Shown in pieces: positions 12,717 through 23,764 of a stretch of 64,000 nucleotides of DNA. The notes beneath the pieces are model-generated. The model was not told the DNA's origin, did no database searches, and saw only the letters and a list, made by a program, of their open reading frames with translations. Origin of the DNA: Mucidula mucida (taxonomy: Eukaryota > Basidiomycota > Agaricomycetes > Agaricales > Physalacriaceae); the NCBI GenBank assembly GCA_015501055.1, contig JADNYV010000182.1:1-64000 (forward strand), read 5' to 3'. A program made the translations under genes and the position numbers. Position 1 is the stretch's first letter. Each line of letters starts with the position of its first letter.

Positions 12717-15335
12717 ATGCTCTTCGCGCCGCGACCGTTGTTCACGCGCGCGCTAGGCAGAGCATGTCATCAAAATGCCCGTCCATTGACCCGACACGTC
12801 CGCTATGCGACGACTAATTCCGCGGCTAGGAAAGTTGTAAGATGTGCAAAGTTCACTGGGTACTTTGCATTATCTTCAGCTTTCGGCCTGTTCGCGCTTG
12901 GGACTGGAATCTTCATTCACGACGCCTTCACATATTCCGACCAACATGCTGAGCGTGTTCCTCGTGCGCCACTTGCCTTGATGGAGCTTGGTGGACCGAA
13001 AGGGCTCCCTGTTGTTCGCGTTCAGGTCGACGATGAAGATGATGAAGAGAACAAGAAGCTGGCAGAGAAACCAAGACTTGTAATTGTTGGTGGCGGCTGG
13101 GGTGTGCGTATTTCTTTCCCTTGTTTTCAGGTTGTCCCTTGACGTCGCGAATCTAGGCAATGGGAGTCTTGGAGAAACTCTCTCCAGGAGATTATCACGT
13201 CACCATCGTTTCCGCGGAAACATACACGACGTTCACTCCGTTACTTCCATGTAAGCAATTGAATTTTGACTTTCCGAATTGCTCACGCTTCTATGGTCTT
13301 CCAGCTGCTGCCGTAGGCACTGTTCAAGTCCGCTCTCTTATAGAGCCTATTCGCAAGATCATCGCGCGTCTACGAGGACATTTCGTTCAAGGGAAAGCAA
13401 TCGATGTTGTCTTTTCTGAGCAGCTATTGGAGGTTGAGGCTACGAACTCAGATGGAGGCAGAGATCATTTTTACGTTCCGTGCGTCCCCATCTTGTTCCA
13501 CGACCATCTCACTGAATCTTCAATAGTTATGACAAACTCATCATTGCTGTTGGGTCTACATCCAGCACTCACGGCGTACCCGGTTTAGAACACTGTTTCC
13601 AACTCAAGACTATTAGTGATGCACAAGCTATTCGTAGACGCATAATGGGTATATGGCGTTCCTGGCTCAATTTTTTGGAAACCGACTCAATGAATGTCCA
13701 CAGATAATTTTGAAGCGGCTAGTCTACCGACAACTACTCCTGAGGAGCGTCGGAGACTACTGAGCTTTGTGGTATGTGGCGGAGGGCCGACTGGGGTTGA
13801 GACTGCAGCGGTGCGTTATGCTTTCCTTTCAAGAGTGTTTTCACTGATCTCTCCGTGAAGGAAATTTACGACTTCTGCCAAGAAGACATCATGAACTATG
13901 TATGCCGATCACGATTTCCTCCATGTGTTGGTGCTGATGCCATGTACAGTATCCCAAGATCTGTCGAGAAGAGGTTTCAATTCATGTCATCCAGTCTCGG
14001 GAACACATCTTGAACACTGTGTGTTAGTTCCTCTCATGCTCCTATAACTCCTGCTTAAGCGTGATTTCAGTATTCTGCCGCTATCTCGAAATATGTCGAG
14101 GTTAGTCACTTAACGTCTTTCGAAGCTAAGACGCCGACTCACCACATTCCAGGACAAGTTTGGCAGAGATGGAGTTGACCTCATCACATCCGCACGGTAC
14201 CAAAGACGCATTTTCGTGGCCTGCCGTAACTGATATTTGTATAACAGTGTTGGCGCCGTGAACCCCAACTATGTGATATACACGACGCGCGATTCCGAAG
14301 GAAACACTGTGCAACACACAATTCCAACCAACTTCATACTTTGGTCGACCGGCATCGCCATGAATCCGTTTACTGAGCGAGTGTCCAGCTTGCTACCCAA
14401 CCAAGTACATAAGAAGGCTATCGAAGTGGATGCGCAATTACGAGTAAAAGGCGCGCCTTTGGGGACAGTGTATGCTGTGGGTGACTGTGCTACAGTGAGT
14501 GACACCGTAAGCATCACTGTAGCTTTCTCATCGAAGTTCGTAGATCGAAACGTCCATCGTTAGCCATTTCATGGAGTTGGTGGAAGACGCGGATCGCGAC
14601 AAAAACGGGAAGATTGACTACGAGGAATGGGAGATCATGGGTGTGTCAGGTTCCGTCGCGACCAATGAGAACGTCACTTACCGAAGCTTAGTTGCCCGAA
14701 TCAAGCAGCGCATACCAATGGCTGAAGACCATGTTGCCAAGGTATTGTGTTGTCTATCATCGCAGTGGACTTTGCCGACCTTTTCTTAGGCGCGCGAACT
14801 TTTTGAGCTCTACGACAAGGACGCGGATAACAACTTGTCCTTGAACGAAGTCGCACAACTGTTGGAGGAAATTGGCAAAAAAATTACATCTCTCCCAGCT
14901 GTGCGGTCGTCGCCCTCTTCCCAATTTCTGTTCTGACTCTATTTATTAGACTGCACAAGTCGCCGCTCAGCAAGGAAAATACATCGGCAAGAAGCTGCAC
15001 AAGATTGCCCGTCGATATAATTTAGACCAAGGCTCTGTTCAGCCTCTGGACGAGAGCATCTCGCGCCCGTTCCGGTACTTTCATCTCGGCAGCTTGGCCT
15101 ACATCGGCACCGCCGCCGTGTTTGATATGGGCAGCTTTTCGTTTATGGGCGGCCTTGCGGCCATGTACGCTTGGCGGAGTGTTTACTGGAATGAGCAGGT
15201 CTCCTCCAGGACGCGTGCATTGCTTATGATAGATTGGATCATTAGGTGAAGTTCCCTCCCGCGATGTCCTGTCTTCCCTGACACTGACGACTGGGTTCCA
15301 GAGGACTCTGGGGACGCGATTTATCTAGATTGTAG
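12717..15335 (+). CDS. NDE1: External alternative NADH dehydrogenase with EF-hands
   Basis: Type II NAD(P)H:quinone oxidoreductase, a non-pumping FAD enzyme of the mitochondrial inner membrane; EF-hand members usually face the intermembrane space. The N-terminus is basic (MLFAPRPLFTRALGRA, then RPLTRHVRY), followed by a hydrophobic stretch FALSSAFGLFALGTGIFI. The FAD-binding fold starts LVIVGGGWGAMGVLEKL; the NADH-binding fold reads FVVCGGGPTGVETAA; GTVYAVGDCAT is the second FAD motif. Two calcium loops follow: DRDKNGKIDYEE and DKDADNNLSLNE. The C-terminal membrane-binding part includes FRYFHLGSLAYIGTAAVFD. At least eleven exons are visible, the last intron splitting IDWIIR and GLWGRD. A direct-repeat block begins about 9 bases after the stop. 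Confidence 0.92.
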
Positions 15336-15689
15336 ACTCCATAGAACCGTTTAGACTTACATGAATAGAGAGACATGTAGAACACTTCAGAGACTTTCTG
15401 TGCACCAGTCTTTCAGCAAATTAGCTTTGCAGGTAACGGAAATCACCAATAGTAGTATATGCAGTAGTCATTATCTTTTCATGACATGAACCAGCCAGCC
15501 GCAGTGGTCATCAGTACGCAGTGTATTTACTGTCCTACTGAAGTCTTGATATCTTCGGCGCACTAAGAGGAAGCTCATACGTCGGTCAACTCCAAATTGC
15601 ATCTGGAGGAGGGCAGATACAGCAAACATTCAAATACTCTATAGTACTCTATCGACTACTCTACACTAGTATCGCGTCTGCTATTTCTA
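15336..15689. other. 3' flank of NADH dehydrogenase gene and start of duplication copy A
   Basis: From about 15,344 the sequence matches the stretch starting at about 46,108, apart from a rearranged portion at 15,452-15,530 that differs from 46,230-46,315. No gene is seen. Confidence 0.55.
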
Positions 15690-18594
15690 TCAAAGCACCT
15701 GCCAATCCTTGTGTCCCTCCCGGATTTCTGTTAGCTTGCAAAGCGAGTCGCGACGCGATTCAATCACAGCTTTCCGACCTGCATCAGAATCCCGCTCCTC
15801 GAGCGTCATAGACGCCAAAGCACGATCCAAGATATCCAGCACCCTCCTATGAATGTTGTGGTATTCGTAACCCTCAAGGTAGTCATAGGCTAACACAAGA
15901 AGACTGAACCATTCCCGCATGAACGGCTTCAGCTCGTCAAAGTATGGGTGGAAGTGCGGAATGATGACTTTCTCGAAGTCGTCAGGGGCCCCAAACAACT
16001 TTCTCTTGTTGAATGCGAGGTCATTCTCAGTGCAACTGAAGAAGCAATGGACAATGAAACATAATTGCTGGTGGTCCTTGTTGTCTCCGTTGAGCTCTGC
16101 TCGTTGTTGGGCGTCTGGTCCGCTGCGTGTCAGGCATATATGAATCAACACCCAGAAAAACGATTCAATGTCATGCACCGCGTCATGGAACACGTCAGAT
16201 CCACGGGAATACCTTTGTCGCGAGAGAATTTCACCGCTTGTATACGGTGGTGTGCCCTTGTACGAGTTCAGCATGGAAAGCCCATCAGTACAGACTAACT
16301 TACAGTGCGGGAGTCCGATTGACGCTCTTCCTCCGTGAGTTTGAAACTGAATTTTCGCGAAACCTAGAATGCATCAGCTGCTGTTCTAAACACAGATGCT
16401 GCCCCTACCTTAGTCCACCGCAGAAGACCGGAATCAACAATACGTTCAGCACTGATGGCGAATCTAGAGACATGTATCCAGGCCTTGGCAACATATTGAA
16501 ACAACTCAAAGGAGTCAACAGCCGCAGAGCCAGCCACCATGACACTGCCATCAATGATAGTATGCATCATGTCCTCCACTGCTATCACCTCATGGAATAG
16601 ACTTGCTTTGCGCTTGGCTGAATCTCTGTCCAGAGCCGGAAATTTTGCAGGAACTTCAGTCTCATTCTCCCTGCCGTATTTCCCACGATCGAAGTCAATC
16701 AGGCAGCCCTTGGTTCCAAGGCCGGTAGTACCGACGTCTTCATCACACCAGGCCAATACGATGTTGCCCGGGCTGATGTCTTGATGTAGAAGACCGTTGT
16801 AGTAAACATATTCATGACCTAAACACGGTAGGAGAGGGACGACTGAGAGACATAGTCCGCACTTACCAACGACGGCATCACGAATACCACGCACAGCTTC
16901 CCGACGAGTTTTGAAATCCTTGAGAGGCCACCCAAACGTAGAAAATAGGAGTCGAGTATGTGTGCGAGAAGTAGGACGTGAGGAGGTAACTGCTACAATA
17001 GATATGATGTCGTCGTCCATCATATTGACGCGCAGATAGCGCTCGTCCACGTCAAGTGTACGCTTGGAAGCGGAAACTTGCAATCCTTTGCGTATCAACG
17101 ACCCCGTAATGTCCTCCTTGCCTGACATGGTGATTGTTTCCTCTAATTGGACATGAACGACGAAGTCCTCGCCGGAAGTATCGGTCATATCAGCAGCTGC
17201 ATTCTTCACTTTCAGGAGCATTTCTTGTTCGCTCTTACTCCCCACGGGACGCCAACACTGTTTTAGTACGAGGATCTGACAACGTACGTCAGCCACACCC
17301 TTGCATTAATCGCAAGAACCGACCTTCTTACTCGTCACCTGCCCGTCCTTGAAGGCGACTACGGCCCAAACTAGCGAAGCCGGGCCATGCATAACACGCG
17401 CACGCGAGATAGAAAGAGCTTTGACAGTAAGATATTGCTCGTTCCCGTTGGTCGTAATGACCCATTGCTTCTCCCTACCAGTAGCGGTCAAATAAACAAG
17501 GGCGGCCTCATGATTCAACCTGTAGGTGGGGACAATGTTGTCGGGCGATGCATAGAACTTCATTTGTGTATCGAAACCCAGTTGTTCCGCAGGAAGAACA
17601 CTAAATGCCCCAATGACGCGGATGAAAGAGTGAGGATCCTACAGAAGAGAGCGAATGAGAAGCGTGCCCTTTGCCGCAGTGTAAACGTTCAATGAGGACG
17701 AACCTGGTGAATATCGAAAGATTCGCTGGTACCCAAGACACCCGAGCGGTCGTGTAGCCACACGGTCATGTGTTTGGGTCCAAGGATCAGGCCAAAGACA
17801 AATCTTCGATCCAGTTGTTTTGAAAGGATGCGGCGAAGATGTCCAGTCAGGTCTTTAACGATATCTGTGGCTTTCTGCGAGCCTCTCCGTTTCGTCTCGA
17901 CGGCACAGATGACCTGCAGCCACCAGTTAGACGCCTGCAATGAGGATATGTATCAGAAGTATACGAAGACAAGGATTGATACCTGTAACGCTTTCTTCCT
18001 CTGTGTCTCCTGCTGAACATGAGTGTTGGCCAGGGAATGTACATAAAAAAGACCCACCTTTTCTCTCGCGTCTGGTTGCGTCGACTACATGGTATGAGCG
18101 AATAGTGAAGCCAAAATACCATGACAATCACTTGCCTCATTTTGGGACGCGGCTCCGTCGTTCGTGGGCCAATCTTTTGTAGCAAACTTGCAGACGTTAT
18201 GCCCAAGGAGGCAGTCCGGCCGGGCAGCATCCGAGAGGCTAGGTTCTGGAATTTGGGCATGGTAATCCACCCATTCCGCTACGCCATGAAGATCGTTAGT
18301 CGCTGCCGCCGCCTCTTCTATGGCGGTCCGAATGGCATTGGCAACTTTAATGAAAGGCGCATAGAGCGCTTTCCCTTTGACAGCGGATTCACTACAGGGG
18401 AAATCCTTCCAGCGTTTCCCGTCGTAGTGCGAGCCAGTGAGCTTCTTGAGTACTGTTTCAATGATGCGGTCGGGAACAGGCAGTAGCTTTTCCAAGAACT
18501 CGGCCGTGTCCGCAACGCGACATTGCCTTGCATAGTCGACATTGTCATCTTCATACACACTTTCGGCATCTGTTGTTGTGCTCAGACCCGTCAT
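15690..18594 (-). CDS. FunK1-type fungal protein kinase, gene 1 of copy A
   Basis: FunK1 kinases are a fungus-specific family expanded in mushroom-forming species; targets are unknown. Start 18,594 (MTGLSTTTDAESVYEDD) is the first ATG of the frame. The N-terminal FunK1 region includes AEWVDYHAQIPEPS, WWLQVICAVETKRRGSQ and RRFVFGLILGPKHMTVWLHD. The kinase core has ITGSLIRKGLQV, LLFSTFGWPLKDFKTRREAV, catalytic loop HQDISPGNIVLAW (16,740-16,800) and metal motif IDFDRGKYG. About 110 residues then precede RTGTPPYTSGEIL and HDIESFFWVL (16,170). The catalytic loop has HQD in place of HRD, a non-RD form. About eight exons are visible, one intron lying between SRT and GTPPY. The C-terminus follows VLDILDRALASMTLEER. 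Confidence 0.85.
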
Positions 18595-19325
18595 AAGTGA
18601 GATGGCGGGAACGCGCAACTATTCACGATTAATGAAGCGCCTTCATTGGTAGGCAAAAACAAAGATGTTAAACATACCTTAAAACAAAATAATCAGGCGT
18701 GCTTTGTCTATTATCTGCGCCAGCCGATCTTTCCGCCGCTTTGAACGTAGGGTGAACACGCAATGTCAAAAAAGGAGAGCGGGATGAGGGCAAGTCAAAT
18801 TCAGCATCGTGATCGTCAGCTCCGGTCCGATGAATCCGACGAGCTTCGCTAATCGCCGAACCTCCGCGGTAAACCGCGAATTAAGCTACTCTTGTATCGT
18901 GTTGACAGTGGCCATCCCAGACACGGTCAGAGGGAAAACAAATTTGAGTTGCAGAGTACACTACGGACATTGCAGTATATACTGGCCTGGGAATAGGTAC
19001 GGTAAGTCCCGGAGGAATTACACCCCAACATATCGGCCACTTGATAATTGGTAGCTGAAGTGGACTGAAGAATGCGGAGTGCGGAGGCTCGGTAAAGAGG
19101 CTCTGATGAAGTTAGGTGGATGACGGAATGTGGCGCAAAGCGTGTTGCTATGATGATTTCCGTTTCTGGAGCCGTTGCATAGAAGTCTTGTCACCATGCA
19201 TGTCAGTTAGTTCCGGTTCCACCTTACCCTTGGCCAAGCAGTCACTTCGGATACGTAGAAAAGCATGTTGAGAATTGCATAAGTATTCAACATGACGTAG
19301 GTATATTGACCACCATAGAAGTACA
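18595..19325. other. Intergenic region between the two FunK1 genes, copy A
   Basis: About 730 bases, nearly identical to 49,391-50,121. A short inverted repeat (CGCGGT, two bases, ACCGCG) lies near 18,871. No gene is supported. Confidence 0.5.
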
Positions 19326-22300
19326 CTACAGTGCGTGTCTCGATCTTTTCCTAGCGGGCTCCAAGGGCAAGGGCAAGGGCGACGGTGAGGGTGAGGGTGG
19401 TGATGGCAAGCGGCCATCTGTTGACTGATTGTATAGCTTCGCCTTTCCATGGCGCTGGGCCCGCGGCGACGTGCTATCGAAACCCTGAACAATTTCTGTG
19501 TCCCCGCCAACCTTCTCCAGATTCTTTGTTAGCGCGTAAAGCGAGTCGCGGCGCTCCTCAAAAACAGCTTCCCGTCCTTCATCGGAGTCTGACTTCTCCA
19601 ACGGCATCAACGCCAGCGCACGATCCAAAATATCCAGCACCCTCCTATGAATGTCGTGGTATTCGTAACCCTCGATATACTGATACGCCAAGACAAGGAG
19701 ACTGAACCATTCCCGCATGAATGGTTTCAGCTCGTCAAAGTACGGGTGGAAGTTTTGAATGATGGTTCCCTCGAAGTCCTCGGGCCGATCAAACAGCAGT
19801 TTCTTGTTGGCACCAAGGTCCACTGGCTTAGCATCAAAGAAACAGTAGATGATGAACTGTAATACTTTGTGATCCCCACTGTCCCCGTCGAGCTCTTTTC
19901 GGCGTTGCCCAGGCCCACTGCGTGTTAGGCATATATGAACTAACACCCAGAAGAATGATTCAATGTCATGGATCGCGTCATGGAAAATAGGTGCCTTCGT
20001 GCTGTATCGTATCTGCAACAAAATTTCGCCGCTTGTGTAAGGGGGTGTCCCCTTGAAGAGATGTATTCAGTGATCAGTGAACAGTGACATAAGCAAACGA
20101 GGAAAACATACAGTGCGTGAGCCCGATTGACGCTGTTCCTCCGTGAATTTGAAACTGAATTTCCGCAAACCCTAGTGCCCGTCAGTTGCATGTCCTCAGA
20201 GCGAAGGCTGCCGTACCTTCGTCCATTTCAGAACAGAACAGTTAACGGTTTGGCCACATTGTTCAAAGGTAGAAACATGTGTCCATGCTGAAGACAGGTA
20301 GCCGAATAGATCACTGAACGGGCTGGCTTTGGAGCCAGCGATGATAGCATCGTTCTCCAAGGCCAACGGAGTAGTTTTAGGTGTCTCCAAGAACATCCGG
20401 AAACTTGGTATCAGCGTATCAGCTACATTTCCGGTCATGGCATCGAAATTTGCAGGGACATCGAGGGCGGACTCGTTCTCTATACCATATTTACCGCGAT
20501 CGAAGTCAATGAGGCAGCCTTTGGTTCCCAGGCCGGTAGTACCGACGTCTTCATCGCACCAGGCCAAAACAATGTTGCCCGGGCTGATATCGCGATGCAA
20601 AAGGCCATTATAGTAAACATATCCATGACCTAAGCAAGGATGAGGACAAGCCACAGATGAGTTATATGGCAGGCACTTACCACCGACGGCATCACGAATA
20701 CCGCGCACCGCTTCTCGGCGGGTTCTAAAATACTTGAGAGGCCACCCAAAGGTAGAGAGTAGGAGTCGAGTGTGGACGCGGGAAACGGGAGGAGACGAGA
20801 AATGTCCATGTGGAACGATGGAGATAATGTCGTCGTCTGTTACGTCCACGTGCAGGTAGCTTTCGACATTTTCATCACGAATACGTCTGGAACTCGTTGA
20901 GGAAGAGCTGTTGGTGGAAACTCTGACCTCCAAACCTTTGCGGATCAACGTCCCCGTTGTGTCTGCCTTTCCTCGCATGAAAATTGTTTCCTCCAACTGA
21001 ACCTGACCTATACAGTCCTTGCCCTCGTCCATGTTAATTCCTTTCGTGTCTGCTGCCGCATTCGCCTTTTCCGCGGCTGCTGCCGCATTCTTTACTTTGG
21101 TGAGCATCTCGTTCTCACTTTCAGTCCCAAAGGGGCGCCAAGACTGCTTCAGGACGAGAAGCTGATAATCTGGGTGAGCCATACTCACAAATTAAAGAGC
21201 AAACCTCACCTTCTTGCTCGTGACCTTCCCGTCTTTGAAGGGAACCACTGCCCACACTAGAGAAGCTCGGCCCTGCATCATGTACGCACGAGCCATAGAA
21301 AGGACTTTGACGGTGAGATATTGTTCGTTGTCGTTGGTCGTGATGACCCATTGCTGTTCTCCGGCGGTGGCGGATAGATAGACGGGGGCGGCCTCGTCAT
21401 CTAAACGGTAGGTGGGGACAATGCTGGTAGGAGAGGCGTAAAACTTCATTTGGGTATCGTAACCCAGCTCCTCCATTGACAGAACACTGAATGCCGCAAT
21501 GACACGGATGAAAGAACGAGGTTCCTGCACGTTCAGGGTGTCAGAACTATCATTGCGACTGTGGAAAAAAGGAAGAACCTTGTGAATATTGAATGCTTTC
21601 GTTGTACCCAAGACACCGGAGCGGTCATGCAACCAGACAGTCATCGAATTAGGACCAAGAGTCAAGCCGAAGACGAATCTTCGATCTAGTTGTTCGCGAA
21701 GGATGCGACGCAGGTATCCAATCAGCTGTTTGACGATATCCAGACCATTCTGGGAATCCTTGCGTTTCATTTCGACGGCACAGATGATCTGCAGCCACCA
21801 GACAGACGCCTGCGAGGTATAGTTGCGTTAGAAGAAAACATTGAACGTAAGGAATCTTCTATACCTGGAGCGTTGCCTGCCTCTGTGCTTCCTGTTGGAC
21901 ATGAGCATTCGTCCGAACATGAATGTTGAACAGAGCTCACTTTGGCCTTGTTCTCAGTTTGTTTCGTCTACATAACATGAGCGAATAATGAATATCGACG
22001 CTAATAGTTACTCACCTCGTTCGCAGACGCGATTGCCCGGAACTTGGATACATGGTGGGCAAGAAGACAGTCTGGTCGGATGTGTGCGGCATCTAGGTCG
22101 CTAGACTGTGGAGCTTGGGAATGATAATCGACCCATTCTGCTACGTCGCGAAGGTCGTTGTTCTCTTCCGCCTGCACCGCCTCGGTGGCGGCCCGAATGG
22201 CATTGGCGACTTTGATAAAAGGCGCGTAAAGTGCCTTTTCCTTCGGCCTTTGGGACGCAGAATCAGCTGCCGCATTCACGGCTGGCTTTCCCGAGGGAAA

Positions 22301-22576
22301 ATCGATCCAGCGCTCGACGTTGTCGTCGTAGTACGTGCCAGTGACTTTGGCTAGTACTTTATCAATGATGTCGTCAAGTACAGGAAATAACTTGGGCAAG
22401 AATTCCTCCGTTTCAGCGACGCGACAATACTTTGCAAAGTCGGCGTCGACATCTTCACGGACGGTGGCAGCAGTCTCGACGTTTGTAGTTCTGCTCAGCC
22501 CCATGGCTTTGATGGGCGTAGTAACGAGTGTGCCCGCTTTTCTTGCCTGTGAGTAGCGGAGCAGGTTAGTCGTCAT
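19326..22576 (-). CDS. FunK1-type fungal protein kinase, gene 2 of copy A
   Basis: Tandem paralogue of the preceding kinase, same strand and exon plan. Start 22,576 gives MTTNLLRYSQARKAG. The N-terminal region includes AEWVDYHSQAPQSS, RRFVFGLTLGPNSMTVWLHD and DRSGVLGT. The core shows TTGTLIRKGLEVRVS, LLLSTFGWPLKYFRTRREAV, a canonical catalytic loop HRDISPGNIVLAW (20,560-20,600) and IDFDRGKYG. A long segment follows (ESALDVPANFDAMTGNVADT onward) before RT-GTPPYTSGEIL and HDAIHDIESFFWVL. The C-terminal tail is repetitive (PSPPSPSPSPLPLPL) and ends in a basic run, from a GGGCAA/GGTGAG-type repeat at 19,364-19,402. An alanine-rich coil (KNAAAAAEKANAAAD) lies in the kinase N-lobe. Confidence 0.85.
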
Positions 22577-22767
22577 TGGGATAGTGGGTGAAGGAGATGT
22601 CAACCTTCAGACACGCGTTTTAGAGACGCTCGTTATCGATTATCGGGTCAACATCAGCTATTGTTCGACCACGCTGAATACAGTGTCGAGATTCAACCAC
22701 CGCTTTCGGTCCGACGGGACCCGAATGGGATGATCGGATTTCTGAAAGAGAAATTTTGATCTCCACC

Positions 22768-22980
22768 ATGCCTGTGCACTCCCTCCCGCCGACGAAGAAG
22801 CGCAGAATCGAAAAGGATACAAAAGTGTTGCAATCCATTCAAGAGTTGGAGCAGCAGCTTACCCGTGCAGTCGAAAACAATGCATCTCTGAATCCTTTGG
22901 CCGATCTACTGGAATACGGGCAGAAGGATGTTAGGATTAGCCTGATTTCCAAGGCTGTCAGCGTGGGCAAGCCATTCTGA
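22768..22980 (+). pseudogene. NOC4: NOC4-like N-terminal fragment, copy A
   Basis: A 70-residue frame: MPVHSLPPTKKRRIEKDTKV, then an amphipathic helix LQSIQELEQQLTRAV and NASLNPLADLLEYGQ. A basic start followed by a helix ending in NPLADLL resembles the N-terminus of NOC4, a nucleolar factor of small-subunit ribosome assembly whose full length is some 500 residues. The rest is absent: the frame stops at TGA and a Copia element inserted with target duplication CTGAG overlapping that stop. The stop is not created by the insertion. It is divergent from the FunK1 gene 192 bases away. A genuine small protein cannot be excluded. Confidence 0.5.
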
Positions 22981-23145
22981 GTGTAGAACCGATACGAATG
23001 TAGACCTAGAATAGGAATACAATGAACACGGAGTCCTCAACGATGATGGAAACATTTTATATTATACCTAGAATAGGAATACAATGAACACGGAGTCTAT
23101 GCGACGAGTAAGTATCGGGACAGCTAAATAGAACGGACACACATA

Positions 23146-23388
23146 CTGTAGCGTTTCGACCGCAAATTCACATAACGGGTCACGGGGGTCTTTGAAGTGA
23201 AGCTATATATACATCATAACGGGTCACGGACCACTTTGGTCAGGCACGATCCTCCAAATAAGGAAGTTTCAGGTCCCGCTATAGCGGAACTGTCCAAAAA
23301 AGGCAATTTAAGGGTCTGTGAAGCTGTTCGCTGTAACTTCAGACCATAATGGGTCACAGGCTGTGAAGTTACGGTTGAAACGCTACAG
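23146..23388 (+). mobile_element. MITE, CTGTAGCG family, copy A unit 1
   Basis: A 243-base element with imperfect terminal inverted repeats of about 27 bases starting CTGTAGCGTTTC. TA is duplicated on both sides; the empty site is present in the other LTR (near 29,698). The interior has three related GGGTCAC blocks and no coding frame. TA target duplication points to mobilisation by a Tc1/mariner-type transposase, not seen here. Confidence 0.88.
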
Positions 23389-23468
23389 TACCCTCAACGA
23401 TGATGGAAACATTGAGGGTACGGCACATCAGCCGAGAAGGGAAATGGACGTGTCCAAAGGCGTAGGTA

Positions 23469-23711
23469 CTGTAGCGTTTCAACCGTAACTTCACAGCCTG
23501 TGACCCATTATGGTCTGAAGTTACAGCGAACAGCTTCACAGACCCTTAAATTGCCTTTTTTGGACAGTTCCGCTTATAGCGGGACCTGAAATTTCCTTAT
23601 TTGGAGGCTGTGCCTGACCAAAGTGGTCCGTGACCCGTTATGATGTATATATAGCTTCACTTCAAAGACCCCCGTGACCCGTTATGTGAATTTGCGGTCG
23701 AAACACTACAG
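23469..23711 (-). mobile_element. MITE, CTGTAGCG family, copy A unit 2
   Basis: Second member, 243 bases, opposite orientation to unit 1 and only 80 bases away in the same LTR. TA flanks both ends. The two units could form a large hairpin with the 80-base LTR segment as loop. Confidence 0.88.
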
Positions 23712-23764
23712 TAAATAGACACAAAGCAGCCAATAAGATAACAGGTCATCCTACTGACCCAACA

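Larger units (their letters stand above)
22982..23764 (-). repeat. Copia 3' LTR, copy A, with two MITEs inside
   Basis: It matches the right LTR at 29,536-29,828 once the two MITEs are removed. Just inside it, the plus-strand CCCCC before ATTGG is a guanine-rich polypurine tract on the coding strand, next to the LTR border. Confidence 0.9.

Noticed and set aside
22982..22986. Copia insertion as the cause of truncation of the NOC4-like frame
   Set aside because: Removing the element and one CTGAG still leaves TGA in frame, so the stop predates the insertion.
22982..23764. CRISPR-like or satellite array from the repeated GGGTCAC/ATAACGGG blocks
   Set aside because: The repeats are explained by two TA-flanked MITEs with terminal inverted repeats; there are no regular spacers and the genome is eukaryotic.
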